DNA of 64,000 nt from Burkholderiales bacterium (lineage in GTDB: Bacteria > Pseudomonadota > Gammaproteobacteria > Burkholderiales > Burkholderiaceae_D): contig JACOUL010000010.1 in NCBI GenBank assembly GCA_016177875.1, positions 53,102 to 117,101 on the forward strand, given 5' to 3'. Below the pieces are notes generated by a model that was given only the letters and a program-made list of their open reading frames with translations, was not told where the DNA came from and searched no databases. Positions 15,367 to 22,785 of this stretch are shown piece after piece (positions within the stretch are counted from its first letter, which is position 1; each line of letters begins with the position of its first letter). The position numbers were made by a program, and so were the translations under genes.

Positions 15367-15900
15367 ATGAAGTTGTCGCACAAACTGATTGCCATCGCTA
15401 TCGCTACCACTCTGTCTGGCGCTGTATATGCTCAATCTCAGTCTAAGGTCAGTGCTGATGATCTGAAGCAAAATCAATCCGGCATGTTGAATTCCCAGCA
15501 AATGGATCTGGGCAATGCAAAAGCGGGTGGCAAGTCCAACGTGAGCGCGAAGAATATTACCCAGAATCAATCTGGTATGTTGAACAAACAAAGCGCTTCC
15601 ATCGGTAACGCTTCTGGCAAAAACAGCGAATCCAAAGTGACGGTCGGTGACGTTAAGCAAAACCAATCCGGTATGCTGAACAATCAGAAATTGGCAATCG
15701 GCGACGCATCCAACGGCGGCAAGTCCAAAGTGAACGTCAAGAAGGTCTCGCAGAAGCAATCCGGTATGCTGAACAATCAGCAAGCTGCTATCGGTAACGC
15801 AGCCAACGGCGGCAAGTCCAACGTCAATCTGAAGAACGTGGACCAAAACCAATCCGGTATGCTGAACAACCAAAAAGCTAACGTAGGCAACGCACAGTAA
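15367..15900 (+). CDS. Secreted curlin-like tandem-repeat protein A
   Basis: A 177-residue protein with a signal peptide cut after VYA (residue 22). The rest is five repeats of 31-32 residues, the last one shortened. Unit pattern: S-N/K-V-x5-Q-x-Q-S-G-M-L-N-x-Q-x3-I/L-G-N/D-A, then a Gly/Lys-rich turn. The Q-x-G-x-x-N core is that of curlin repeats (S-x5-Q-x-G-x-x-N-x-A-x3-Q), but the unit is longer than the 22 residues of CsgA. A beta-solenoid, amyloid-prone fibre subunit is inferred. A terminator follows directly and a CsgG-like gene lies downstream. There are no cysteines. Confidence 0.75.
   Translation: MKLSHKLIAIAIATTLSGAVYAQSQSKVSADDLKQNQSGMLNSQQMDLGNAKAGGKSNVSAKNITQNQSGMLNKQSASIGNASGKNSESKVTVGDVKQNQSGMLNNQKLAIGDASNGGKSKVNVKKVSQKQSGMLNNQQAAIGNAANGGKSNVNLKNVDQNQSGMLNNQKANVGNAQ
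15442..15897 (+). repeat. Five tandem coding repeats (93-96 bp each) in repeat protein A
   Basis: Each unit encodes S-[NK]-V...Q-x-Q-S-G-M-L-N-x-Q...I-G-[ND]-A. CAATCCGGTATGCTGAACAA recurs nearly unchanged, so copy number could vary by recombination. Confidence 0.85.
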
Positions 15901-15919
15901 TTCGTCGTTGGTCCGATAT

Positions 15920-15957
15920 ACGGGGCCGTTGGCCCCGTATTTTTCTGTTTTTTTGTA
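15920..15957 (+). terminator. Rho-independent terminator after repeat gene A
   Basis: ACGGGGCC-GTT-GGCCCCGT forms an 8-bp GC-rich stem, followed by ATTTTTCTGTTTTTTTG. It would let the first subunit be made in excess of the downstream accessory genes through partial read-through. Confidence 0.85.
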
Positions 15958-15971
15958 TTGCTTGGGTCGCC

Positions 15972-16307
15972 ATGAGAAAAGCCCTTTCTTATCTTGCCGG
16001 CTTTGCAGCCGTTTTCTCCTTCGCCGCGGCATTTGCCGCTCCTCCCACTGTCGATCCTGAAGGGCAGAATCTGGACGTAGATCTTTCCGCGAAAATCGCC
16101 AAAGAAAAGTCCAAGGCCAAGAAGGTTGCGGCGCAGAGCAATAGCGATGATTCAGGCAGCAGTAGCAGTAGTAGTTCCGGCTGCGGAACGGTGAACATCA
16201 ACAGCAGCGACTCTAAAAAAAGCAACAGCGGTATCAAAGACATCATGGGTAAACAGACGACAACGATCGTCACCGGACCCGTCATCAACATGGCCAGCTG
16301 TAAGTAA
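15972..16307 (+). CDS. Small Ser-rich secreted protein of the curli-like locus, unknown function
   Basis: A 111-residue protein with a signal peptide cut after AFA (about residue 22). The mature part begins APPTVDPEGQNLDVDLS, has a Lys/Glu-rich helix, then a Ser-rich stretch (SSSSSSSG) and two cysteines (in GCGTVNI and at the C-terminal SCK) that could form a disulfide. It lies between subunit gene A and the CsgG-like gene, where curli operons encode small accessory proteins. No similarity to CsgE or CsgF is visible to me; a chaperone, nucleator or pore partner is possible. Confidence 0.65.
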   Translation: MRKALSYLAGFAAVFSFAAAFAAPPTVDPEGQNLDVDLSAKIAKEKSKAKKVAAQSNSDDSGSSSSSSSGCGTVNINSSDSKKSNSGIKDIMGKQTTTIVTGPVINMASCK

Positions 16308-16346
16308 GGCGGCGCTCCAGATTTGGAATGACAGAAGAGATCAAGC

Positions 16347-17894
16347 ATGAAACGTAAAGCAGCAACCCTGGCGTGCGGCCTAACACTTGCGCTCACCGCT
16401 TGCGTGACAACCGAAGAGTCGGTTCGCAAAGAAGCCAAAGAAGTGACCACGACGCTGCGCGCCGGTCCCGAACAGGCGCCGCTCAAGACGATTACCAACT
16501 TTTCTTCCGGTCTGCGCTGCATGGACAATATGTTCCTCATGTACGGCGTGCGCGACTTGGTCGTGATCAGCGAAGATTTGAGCGATAACACCAAAAAGGT
16601 CTCTGCCGGCACGCGCGACATGTTGTTCTCCGCCGTTTCGGAAATGACCAAGCGTAGTAAAGCAGTGCGCCTGATTGCTTACGGTTCCGACAGCAGCAAC
16701 TTGGTTAGCTTCATGAAAGAAGCTGAAAAGAAAAACTTATTCCAGTTGACGCCGAAATACGGTATTCGCGGTTCCATTACGCAACTGGATGAAAACGTCG
16801 CCAAGAAAACCGAAGGCGGCGGCATATCCATCGGCGAATTCGGCATCGGCCGCGCAGCGACGGCGGCAACGACTATCCTCGGATTAGATCTAACGATGAT
16901 GAGCACCGAAGACTTGTCGATTTTGCCGGGCGTTTCCTCGACCAACTCCGTTGCGATTTTTAAATCCGGTAGCGGCGTAGAAGGCGAGGCCGGCTACAGT
17001 AAGTTCGGCATCAACTATCAAGCCAACTTGTCTCGCTCGGAAGGCACGGCACAGGCATTGCGTAACTTGGTTGAATTGTCTGTCATCGAATTGTTCGGCA
17101 AGTTAACCAAGACGCCGTATTGGGTCTGCTTGGGTGCGAACAGTCAATCGGAAACGGTCAAGAATGAAATCGCCGACTGGTATTCCGGTATGTACAGCGA
17201 CGGCGAGATCGTCTCGTATTGGCAGCAGCAGATGCGCATTCGCGGCGTGTATTCGGGCGAAGTGAACGGTCAAAACGATGATGCCTTGATCGAAGCCATT
17301 ACCGCCTACCGCGAAGCGATGGGTTTGTCGAAGAGCGCGGTAGTCGACCTGAACTTCTTCACTGCCTATCTGGATGCGAATCACTATGACGTCGCACCGA
17401 AGGCGCGGGAAAAACTCGCCGCGAATCGTTCGGCGAAAACAACTGCGCTAGCCGCGAACGATACGACGCCGGTCAAGTTAACGGTCGGATCCCACAAAGG
17501 CGGCAATCAATTCACCCGAGGCGAAAAGCTGACGGTCAAAGTGTCGACCAATCGCGACGCGTATGTCTACTGCTTCATGCAGGACGAGACCAAGAAGATC
17601 GCACGTTTCTTCCCGAATCGCTTTTCCAAGGATGCCTTGGTGAGCGCCAAGAAAGGCTTGCAGATTCCTAAAGGGCAGGAGTTCAGCATCAATGCCAACA
17701 GCAAAGGCGTGAACGAACAAATCATGTGCTTTGGCACAGGCAAAGATGTGTATGCCGACGTGTTGCCGGTAATCGGTGGCGGCGATATCGATGTGCCGAC
17801 CCAAGTGCAGTCGTTTGCGGAAATCAAATCGGCATTTGAAAAGGCGGCGGGTCCGGCCTTGGGTGTCGGCAGCTTTACTTTGAACGTTCGGTAG
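16347..17894 (+). CDS. CsgG-like outer-membrane secretion lipoprotein with PG-binding-like and DUF4384 domains
   Basis: A 515-residue lipoprotein: lipobox LTAC at Cys19. Residues about 50-265 follow CsgG: GIRGSITQLDEN, GGISIGEFGIG, VAIFKSGSGVEGEAGYSKFG, and then ALRNLVELSVIELFGKL as the closing helix. CsgG forms the nonameric pore that exports curli subunits. Residues 285-345 resemble a peptidoglycan-binding_1 module (RIRGVYSGEVNGQNDDALIEA). Residues 375-470 resemble DUF4384 (NRDAYVYCFMQDE, ARFFPNRF). Canonical CsgG (about 277 residues) lacks both extra domains. It lies centrally between two repeat-protein genes. HfaB-type anchors of Caulobacter are related alternatives. Confidence 0.78.
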   Translation: MKRKAATLACGLTLALTACVTTEESVRKEAKEVTTTLRAGPEQAPLKTITNFSSGLRCMDNMFLMYGVRDLVVISEDLSDNTKKVSAGTRDMLFSAVSEMTKRSKAVRLIAYGSDSSNLVSFMKEAEKKNLFQLTPKYGIRGSITQLDENVAKKTEGGGISIGEFGIGRAATAATTILGLDLTMMSTEDLSILPGVSSTNSVAIFKSGSGVEGEAGYSKFGINYQANLSRSEGTAQALRNLVELSVIELFGKLTKTPYWVCLGANSQSETVKNEIADWYSGMYSDGEIVSYWQQQMRIRGVYSGEVNGQNDDALIEAITAYREAMGLSKSAVVDLNFFTAYLDANHYDVAPKAREKLAANRSAKTTALAANDTTPVKLTVGSHKGGNQFTRGEKLTVKVSTNRDAYVYCFMQDETKKIARFFPNRFSKDALVSAKKGLQIPKGQEFSINANSKGVNEQIMCFGTGKDVYADVLPVIGGGDIDVPTQVQSFAEIKSAFEKAAGPALGVGSFTLNVR

Positions 17895-17901
17895 GAATAG
17901 C

Positions 17902-18273
17902 ATGCGAAGTATTTTGTCTATTATGTTTGCAGTGGCCGGCGCGGTCGCGCTGCCGGCGATTGCAGGTACGGAACTGAATGCCAATGCCGCGGCGGCTAGT
18001 ACGGCTACCGGCGCTAAAGGCGTCGCCTTAGTGCCGCCGCCGAGCAATATGGGAGCGGTAGCGCCCTCCGAGCAAGCATCTACGGTGCGCGGGACAAAGC
18101 GGGTCGGCCAGACTTTACGCTGCTGGCAGCATGGCAGGCTTCTCTATGAAGGCACCGGGTTTCGAGCGGATGCGGAAAAGCGGCCCAATGCTGTGACGAT
18201 GCAGCGCACGGATGGCGAATCCGTTGTGGTATATGACCAGAAGGATTCCATCTGCATCCTGTCGAACAAATAA
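17902..18273 (+). CDS. Small secreted protein of the curli-like locus, unknown function
   Basis: A 123-residue protein with a signal peptide cut after AIAG (about residue 22). An Ala-rich N-terminal region precedes a compact C-terminal part with TLRCWQHGRLLYEGTGF and DSICILSNK. The two cysteines could pair. It starts 7 nt after the CsgG-like stop, so it is translated in the same operon. Family not recognised; the C-terminal beta-rich segment might bind the fibre or the pore. Confidence 0.65.
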   Translation: MRSILSIMFAVAGAVALPAIAGTELNANAAAASTATGAKGVALVPPPSNMGAVAPSEQASTVRGTKRVGQTLRCWQHGRLLYEGTGFRADAEKRPNAVTMQRTDGESVVVYDQKDSICILSNK

Positions 18274-18286
18274 AGTGCGGAGCGGT

Positions 18287-18982
18287 ATGAACATCGCGAA
18301 AAAATTTGCAGCCTACACTTGCATGATGGTGGTCGGCTTTGCGTGTATGAGTAAAGCCGCATTTGCCGAGGTGGTGACCCACCAGATGAAAGGTGTATCG
18401 CGTGTTCATTTTAAGCTTCCGGGCGAATTGGATGTGCGTTACGGCACTGAAGAAAAGCTCACCATCGAGGCGCCGGCAAATGTCATCCCCAAGCTCGATG
18501 TCGCCGTTAAAGGCGACATGCTGGTGCTCGGCTCCAAGGGAAGCTTCAAGGCTGAAAAAGAGCTGAAATTCAAATTGACGATCAAGTCGCTGCGTTCCTT
18601 AAAGAGCGACGGCAGCGGCGCGGTCGAGATCGCGAATTTTGCCGGCAACGATATGGACATTGATGCGTCCGGAAGCGGCGGAATGGCGCTGAAAAATCTC
18701 AAACCCGGAAGGCTCGTCGTAGTGATCAAGGGTTCAAGCGACGTATCGGTTTCCGGAAGCGCAAAATCCATCGTCGCGCGGATCGAGGGCAGCGGTTCCA
18801 TCGATGCAGCCGGCTTCCGTACGCAACACGCGGAAGCAACACTGAATGGTTCTGGCGATATCAAGGTTCATGCGGATGAAACACTCAAGGCGGCGATTAA
18901 CGGCGCCGGGAATATCGCTTACAAGGGCAAAGCAAAAGTGACGCAATCCATTAGCGGCGCAGGCAGCGTCGATCGAATTTAA
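18287..18982 (+). CDS. DUF2807 (head GIN domain) exported beta-rich protein
   Basis: A 231-residue protein with a signal peptide (MNIAKKFAAYT..., cut near KAAFA). The mature part is a DUF2807-type repeat of short strands and GSG turns: SDGSGAVEI, DASGSGGMAL, IKGSSDVSVSGSA, RIEGSGSIDAAG, LNGSGDIKV, INGAGNIAYKG and SGAGSVDRI. The family is described as putative autotransporter adhesin. It starts 13 nt after the previous gene and is followed 13 nt later by repeat gene B. A surface or periplasmic partner of the fibre is plausible. The ATG was chosen over a longer frame that overlaps the previous gene. Confidence 0.75.
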   Translation: MNIAKKFAAYTCMMVVGFACMSKAAFAEVVTHQMKGVSRVHFKLPGELDVRYGTEEKLTIEAPANVIPKLDVAVKGDMLVLGSKGSFKAEKELKFKLTIKSLRSLKSDGSGAVEIANFAGNDMDIDASGSGGMALKNLKPGRLVVVIKGSSDVSVSGSAKSIVARIEGSGSIDAAGFRTQHAEATLNGSGDIKVHADETLKAAINGAGNIAYKGKAKVTQSISGAGSVDRI

Positions 18983-18995
18983 TAGGGAGAGAGTG

Positions 18996-19805
18996 ATGAA
19001 AACCATTCGTAAAAGCACGCTTGCTGTCGCGATCGCCGCGTTGTGGATGGCATCGAGCGTGCACGCGCAGTCGCAATCGCAAGTCAAAGCGCAAGACATC
19101 AGCCAAGGCCAGGCCGGCATGCTCAACTCGCAGTCCATGGATTTGGGTAATGCGAAAAACAATGGCAAAGCCAATGTGGAAGTCGGCAATGTGAAGCAAG
19201 GCCAAGCCGGCATGCTGCAGCGGCAGAATATGGCGATCGGTAATGCATCAGGCAACGGCAAGAGCAACGTCAAGGCGGGCACCGTCATACAAGGCCAGGC
19301 CGGTATGTTGAACAATCAGGATATGCAGATTGGTAACGCATCCGGCAATGGTAAGTCCAATGTGCAGGTCGGCGCCGTCGTACAAGGTCAAGCCGGCATG
19401 CTGCAAAATCAGCAAATGAAAGTCGGTAATGCCAGCGGCAATGGTAAGTCGAATGTCAAGGCTGGCGCCGTGGTGCAAGGTCAAGCGGGTATGCTTAACA
19501 ACCAGAAGCTTGAACTGGGCAATGCTTCGGGCAATGGCAAGAGCAATGTCAAGGTTGGCGCAGTCGCGCAAGGCCAGGCCGGCATGCTCAACAACCAGCA
19601 AGCCAAGATCGGCAACGCATCCGGCAATGGCAAATCGAATGTCGTGGTCGGCGCCGTGGTGCAAGGCCAAGCCGGTTTGCTGAACAATCAGCAAGTCAAC
19701 GTCGGCAATGCCTCTTCCGGCAGCTCGAATGTCGTGACCGGCGCCATCGTTCAAGGCCAGGGTGGCATGTTGCAGTCTCAGAAGGTTAACATCGGCAATA
19801 ACTAA
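18996..19805 (+). CDS. Secreted curlin-like tandem-repeat protein B
   Basis: A 269-residue paralogue of protein A: signal peptide ending SSVHA, mature QSQ start as in A, then eight repeats of 31 residues (the last two shorter). Unit pattern: S-N-V-x-x-G-x-V-x-Q-G-Q-A-G-M-L-N-N-Q-x3-I-G-N-A-S-G-N-G-K. It has a strong ribosome site (GGGAGAGAG) and a GTG one codon earlier that could also start. Repeats are closer to one another than those in A, suggesting recent expansion or homogenisation. It may be the nucleator or minor subunit, or the major one; the order A...B differs from csgBA. Confidence 0.75.
   Translation: MKTIRKSTLAVAIAALWMASSVHAQSQSQVKAQDISQGQAGMLNSQSMDLGNAKNNGKANVEVGNVKQGQAGMLQRQNMAIGNASGNGKSNVKAGTVIQGQAGMLNNQDMQIGNASGNGKSNVQVGAVVQGQAGMLQNQQMKVGNASGNGKSNVKAGAVVQGQAGMLNNQKLELGNASGNGKSNVKVGAVAQGQAGMLNNQQAKIGNASGNGKSNVVVGAVVQGQAGLLNNQQVNVGNASSGSSNVVTGAIVQGQGGMLQSQKVNIGNN
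19077..19802 (+). repeat. Eight tandem coding repeats of 93 bp in repeat protein B
   Basis: Eight units with shared GGCCAGGCCGGCATGCT- and GGCAATGGCAAGAGCAATGT-type blocks. Codon variants differ between units, so they are not exact copies. This is a protein-coding repeat rather than CRISPR. Confidence 0.85.
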
Positions 19806-19818
19806 GCTCTCCGCGGAC

Positions 19819-19854
19819 GGACAGTTTGCGATAATAGAAATTCGCAGACTGTCC
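19819..19854 (+). terminator. Hairpin after the curli-like locus
   Basis: GGACAGTTTGCGA pairs with TCGCAGACTGTCC (one T-G pair) around TAATAGAAAT. The T-tract is weak (ATTTCA), so termination may be incomplete. It ends just before the earP start. Confidence 0.55.
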
Positions 19855-19861
19855 ATTTCAA

Positions 19862-21058
19862 ATGTTCCTCCCTAACCAGCCGCAAACTTCCCTCGCAATA
19901 TTTTGTAAGGTCGTCGATAACTATGGCGACATCGGCATTTGCTGGCGTTTGGCAAGACAACTGCAACTGGAACATCGCATTGCCGTCACGCTGTGGGTCG
20001 ACGATTTACGCAGCTTTCAGCGTATCTGCCCAGGCCTTGCGGTTGACGCCGAGGCGCAAGAGTTTGCTGGTGTGACGGTGCGTCATTGGCGCGATCAAGA
20101 AGGCGAATTTTCGACGAGCGAAGTCGCCGACATCGTTATCGAATTTTTTGGATGTGACATTCCCCCGCGCTATGTCGCCGCTATGGCTGAGCGTAGTCCG
20201 CATCCAGTGTGGATCAACCTGGAAGGCTTGAGCGCGGAAGAATGGGTCGAAGGCTGCCATACTCTGCCTTCGCCGCATCCTCGCATGCCCTTGACGAAGT
20301 ATTTTTTCTATCCCGGGTTCACCGGAAAAACCGGCGGCTTGTTGCATGAATCTTCCCTGGAAGAAGAGCGGCGGCAGTTTCAATCCAATCCAGATGCCAT
20401 GCAGGATTTTCTAGCGTGTCTGGGCGTAATGCCGAGCGAGGCAGCATCGTTCAAGATATCTTTGTTTTGCTATCCGCATGCGCCTGTTTCGGCCTTATTC
20501 AAGGCTTGGCAAAATACCGATACTGCCGTGACTTGCCTGGTGCCCGAAGGCGTCGGAGGCGAGGCGGTAAAAGCGTTTCTCGGTACGGAAGCGAAAGTTG
20601 GCATCATGCGTACCCGCGGCGCACTAACTGTGCGCGTCTTGCCCTTTGTTTCGCAACCGGACTACGACAAGTTGTTATGGGCGTGCGATCTCAACTTTGT
20701 GCGCGGCGAGGATTCCTTTGTTCGCGCGCAATGGGCGGACAAACCTTTCATCTGGCACATCTATCCGCAAGATGAAAATTTGCATCATAAGAAATTGCGT
20801 GCATTTTTGACACGCTATGCGGATGGTCTCGAACGTTTGCATGCTTTTTCCTTGTGCTGGAATGGAGTGGCTCTCGAAGGCAACGATGGGATGCCGAATT
20901 GGCCAAGCCTATGGACGCAGTTGCAAGGCGACATTCCAAAAATCGCATTGAAAGCCGTCGAGTGGCGCCATCAAGTGCTGAAAAACGGTGATTTGGCCTC
21001 TAATTTGGTGGCTTTTGCCGATAAGCGTAGGTCAATACCTGAGCAAAACAAGGTATAA
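19862..21058 (+). CDS. earP: Protein-arginine rhamnosyltransferase EarP (EF-P modification)
   Basis: A 398-residue GT-B glycosyltransferase of the DUF2331/EarP family, which attaches rhamnose from dTDP-rhamnose to Arg32 of EF-P. The N-terminal FCKVVDNYGDIGICWRLARQL contains the conserved aspartates of the catalytic region. The C-terminal RGEDSFVRAQWADKPFIWHIY matches the nucleotide-sugar site. It lies just upstream of efp, the usual order. EF-P itself carries Arg32, so the pair should be functional. Confidence 0.93.
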   Translation: MFLPNQPQTSLAIFCKVVDNYGDIGICWRLARQLQLEHRIAVTLWVDDLRSFQRICPGLAVDAEAQEFAGVTVRHWRDQEGEFSTSEVADIVIEFFGCDIPPRYVAAMAERSPHPVWINLEGLSAEEWVEGCHTLPSPHPRMPLTKYFFYPGFTGKTGGLLHESSLEEERRQFQSNPDAMQDFLACLGVMPSEAASFKISLFCYPHAPVSALFKAWQNTDTAVTCLVPEGVGGEAVKAFLGTEAKVGIMRTRGALTVRVLPFVSQPDYDKLLWACDLNFVRGEDSFVRAQWADKPFIWHIYPQDENLHHKKLRAFLTRYADGLERLHAFSLCWNGVALEGNDGMPNWPSLWTQLQGDIPKIALKAVEWRHQVLKNGDLASNLVAFADKRRSIPEQNKV

Positions 21059-21059
21059 T
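21054..21059 (+). promoter_or_regulatory. -10 element of a probable efp promoter
   Basis: TATAAT lies at the end of earP, about 99 bp before the efp start, so efp can be transcribed on its own. The matching -35 is weak (GTCAAT at 17 bp). Confidence 0.45.
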
Positions 21060-21157
21060 ACGCGGTTAATCTTTACGTTGGTAAACGTGAGCTTACGGCG
21101 CTGTTGGCCACGGGGCGACAGACATTTTATGCAACCCATCTTTAACGCAGACTTTTT

Positions 21158-21733
21158 ATGAAATTCGCAAAAGAAATTCGTGTCGGCAACATCATTATGG
21201 TCGACGGCAAGCCTTTTATCGTATTGCGCTCCGACGTCAACGGTTCGAGCCGTACGGGCTTCACATATAAATGGAAGATGAAAAATCTTCTGACGAATTC
21301 GCCTTTGGAAAACGTATTCCGCGGCGACGACAAATTCGACGTGGTGGTTCTCGATAAGAAGCCGGTGACATATTCTTATTTTGCCGACCCGCTGTTTGTA
21401 TTCATGGATGAAGAATACAACCAGTATGAAATCGAGGAAGAAAACCTGGGCGATGCATTGCATTACCTGAAAGAAGGCATGGAGTGCGAAGCCGTTTTTT
21501 ATGACGGTAAAGCGATTTCCGTTGAGTTGCCGATCACCATCGCGCGTAAGATCATTTACTCTGAGCCGGCAGTCAAGGGCAATACATCGGGCAACGTGTT
21601 AAAAGAAGCCAAGATTGAAAATGCCATCGAAGCGAATTGCCACATCGTTCAAGTGCCTTTGTTCGTCAGCCAAGACGATGTGATCGAAATCGATACGCGT
21701 ACTAACGAGTATAAGCGCATCGTTCGCGACTAA
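21158..21733 (+). CDS. efp: Elongation factor P
   Basis: A 191-residue three-domain translation factor that relieves ribosome stalling at polyproline stretches. The N-terminal KOW-like domain has the modification loop GSSRTGF with Arg32, the residue rhamnosylated by EarP; the lysine of the EpmA type is absent. The C-terminal OB domains include [12 protein letters not shown] and [19 protein letters not shown], the closing signature of the family. It is followed by a strong terminator. Confidence 0.96.
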   Translation: MKFAKEIRVGNIIMVDGKPFIVLRSDVNGSSRTGFTYKWKMKNLLTNSPLENVFRGDDKFDVVVLDKKPVTYSYFADPLFVFMDEEYNQYEIEEENLGDALHYLKEGMECEAVFYDGKAISVELPITIARKIIYSEPAVKGNTSGNVLKEAKIENAIEANCHIVQVPLFVSQDDVIEIDTRTNEYKRIVRD

Positions 21734-21758
21734 GTTTCGCTGAATCGCTGAAATAAAA

Positions 21759-21790
21759 AAACGCTGCTTCATCGGCAGCGTTTTTTTTCG
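21759..21790. terminator. Bidirectional terminator between efp and the M48 peptidase gene
   Basis: AAACGCTGC-TTCATCG-GCAGCGTTT stem with A- and T-tracts on either side, 25 bp after the efp stop and 9 bp before the converging peptidase stop. Confidence 0.88.
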
Positions 21791-21798
21791 TCTTAACT

Positions 21799-22785
21799 TT
21801 AGCGTGCGCGGCGAATTTCCTCAATACGTTCGGTCGTTGGCGGATGACTGGACAAATAGGGTGGGGGTTCGCCTCCTTTTTCGCCGAGCTTTTCGAAGGC
21901 ATGCGCCAAATGCTCGACGCTGATGCCATTAGTCTTGAGCATCGCAATGGCGTAACGGTCTGCTTCACGTTCGGCGTCGCGCGAGTATTTCAAGTCGAGT
22001 ACAAGGGCCGGCAAGCTCACCAAGATGCTGGATACGTCGCCGAACATCGCGGCGGCGGCGGCACCGACTGCCGAGCCCTGGATAATCCGGCGCATCATAT
22101 GGCGCTCATGCAAATGTCCCAATTCATGTGCCAGGATGCCCATCACAGCTTCGTCGGTTTTCGCGAGCTCGATAATTTCGTCGGTCAAAATAATTTGTCC
22201 GGACGGAAGTGCAAACGCGTTGGGGCCGACCTTGCTTTTGCGGAAAATAATCTCGTATTGAGGCACGCCTTCTGCCGGCGGATTGAGGCGTTTGAAGTGC
22301 GCGACCAATTCCGCTTGCCGTGCTCCTGGCAAGGCCGATTTTTCCATCAAGCGGCCATCCAGAAACTGCAGGGTCTCGGCGCCGAGTTTGCGTTGCACAC
22401 TTTCCGGGATGGCCTTGGCGATTGCTTCAGACGCGGCGGGCAAGCCATAGATGTAGGTGGCTATCACGATTAGAATCATGGCAAGACACGCTGCCAACGT
22501 ATAGCGCCAGCTTTGCTGCATCCAGACTACCGCCGAATCCTGAAAGCCGGTCGTTGCCAACAGTTCGTTGAACCCTTGGTTGTCCAGAATTTCTGCGTAT
22601 GCGCCGTCAGGAAACGTCACGCGGCGCGGCGCATTTTTCATGCGTTCGGATACCCGTAATTCCGTGAGGGCACATTGTCTTTCCGCGTCGCCCGTCAGCG
22701 TAAGCATGCCGTCGTTTACCGACAGCGTGACAGCGTGCCGGCGCGAGGTTTTACCGTCGTAATAATTGGCGGGAATCGGCATCAT
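21799..22785 (-). CDS. M48-family metallopeptidase (HtpX/BepA-like), membrane-anchored
   Basis: A 328-residue zinc protease. The HExxH motif is in GILAHELGHLHERHMMR, and the third ligand Glu is likely in SRDAEREADRYAI. An N-terminal segment (about 1-85) precedes one hydrophobic helix (YTLAACLAMILIVIATYIYG), so the catalytic domain is probably periplasmic. The gene starts at a TGATG overlap with the DUF898 gene, so the two proteins are co-translated. Such pairs occur in many betaproteobacteria and suggest envelope quality control. Confidence 0.88.
   Translation of the reverse strand: MMPIPANYYDGKTSRRHAVTLSVNDGMLTLTGDAERQCALTELRVSERMKNAPRRVTFPDGAYAEILDNQGFNELLATTGFQDSAVVWMQQSWRYTLAACLAMILIVIATYIYGLPAASEAIAKAIPESVQRKLGAETLQFLDGRLMEKSALPGARQAELVAHFKRLNPPAEGVPQYEIIFRKSKVGPNAFALPSGQIILTDEIIELAKTDEAVMGILAHELGHLHERHMMRRIIQGSAVGAAAAAMFGDVSSILVSLPALVLDLKYSRDAEREADRYAIAMLKTNGISVEHLAHAFEKLGEKGGEPPPYLSSHPPTTERIEEIRRAR

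Noticed and set aside
15349..16032. Minus-strand ORF with repeated LLIVQHTGL-type segments
   Set aside because: It is the reverse-strand shadow of the tandem repeats of repeat protein A; the plus strand has the signal peptide and ribosome site.
19077..19802. CRISPR-like regular repeats
   Set aside because: The period is 93 bp with no unique spacers, and the units are in-frame coding repeats.
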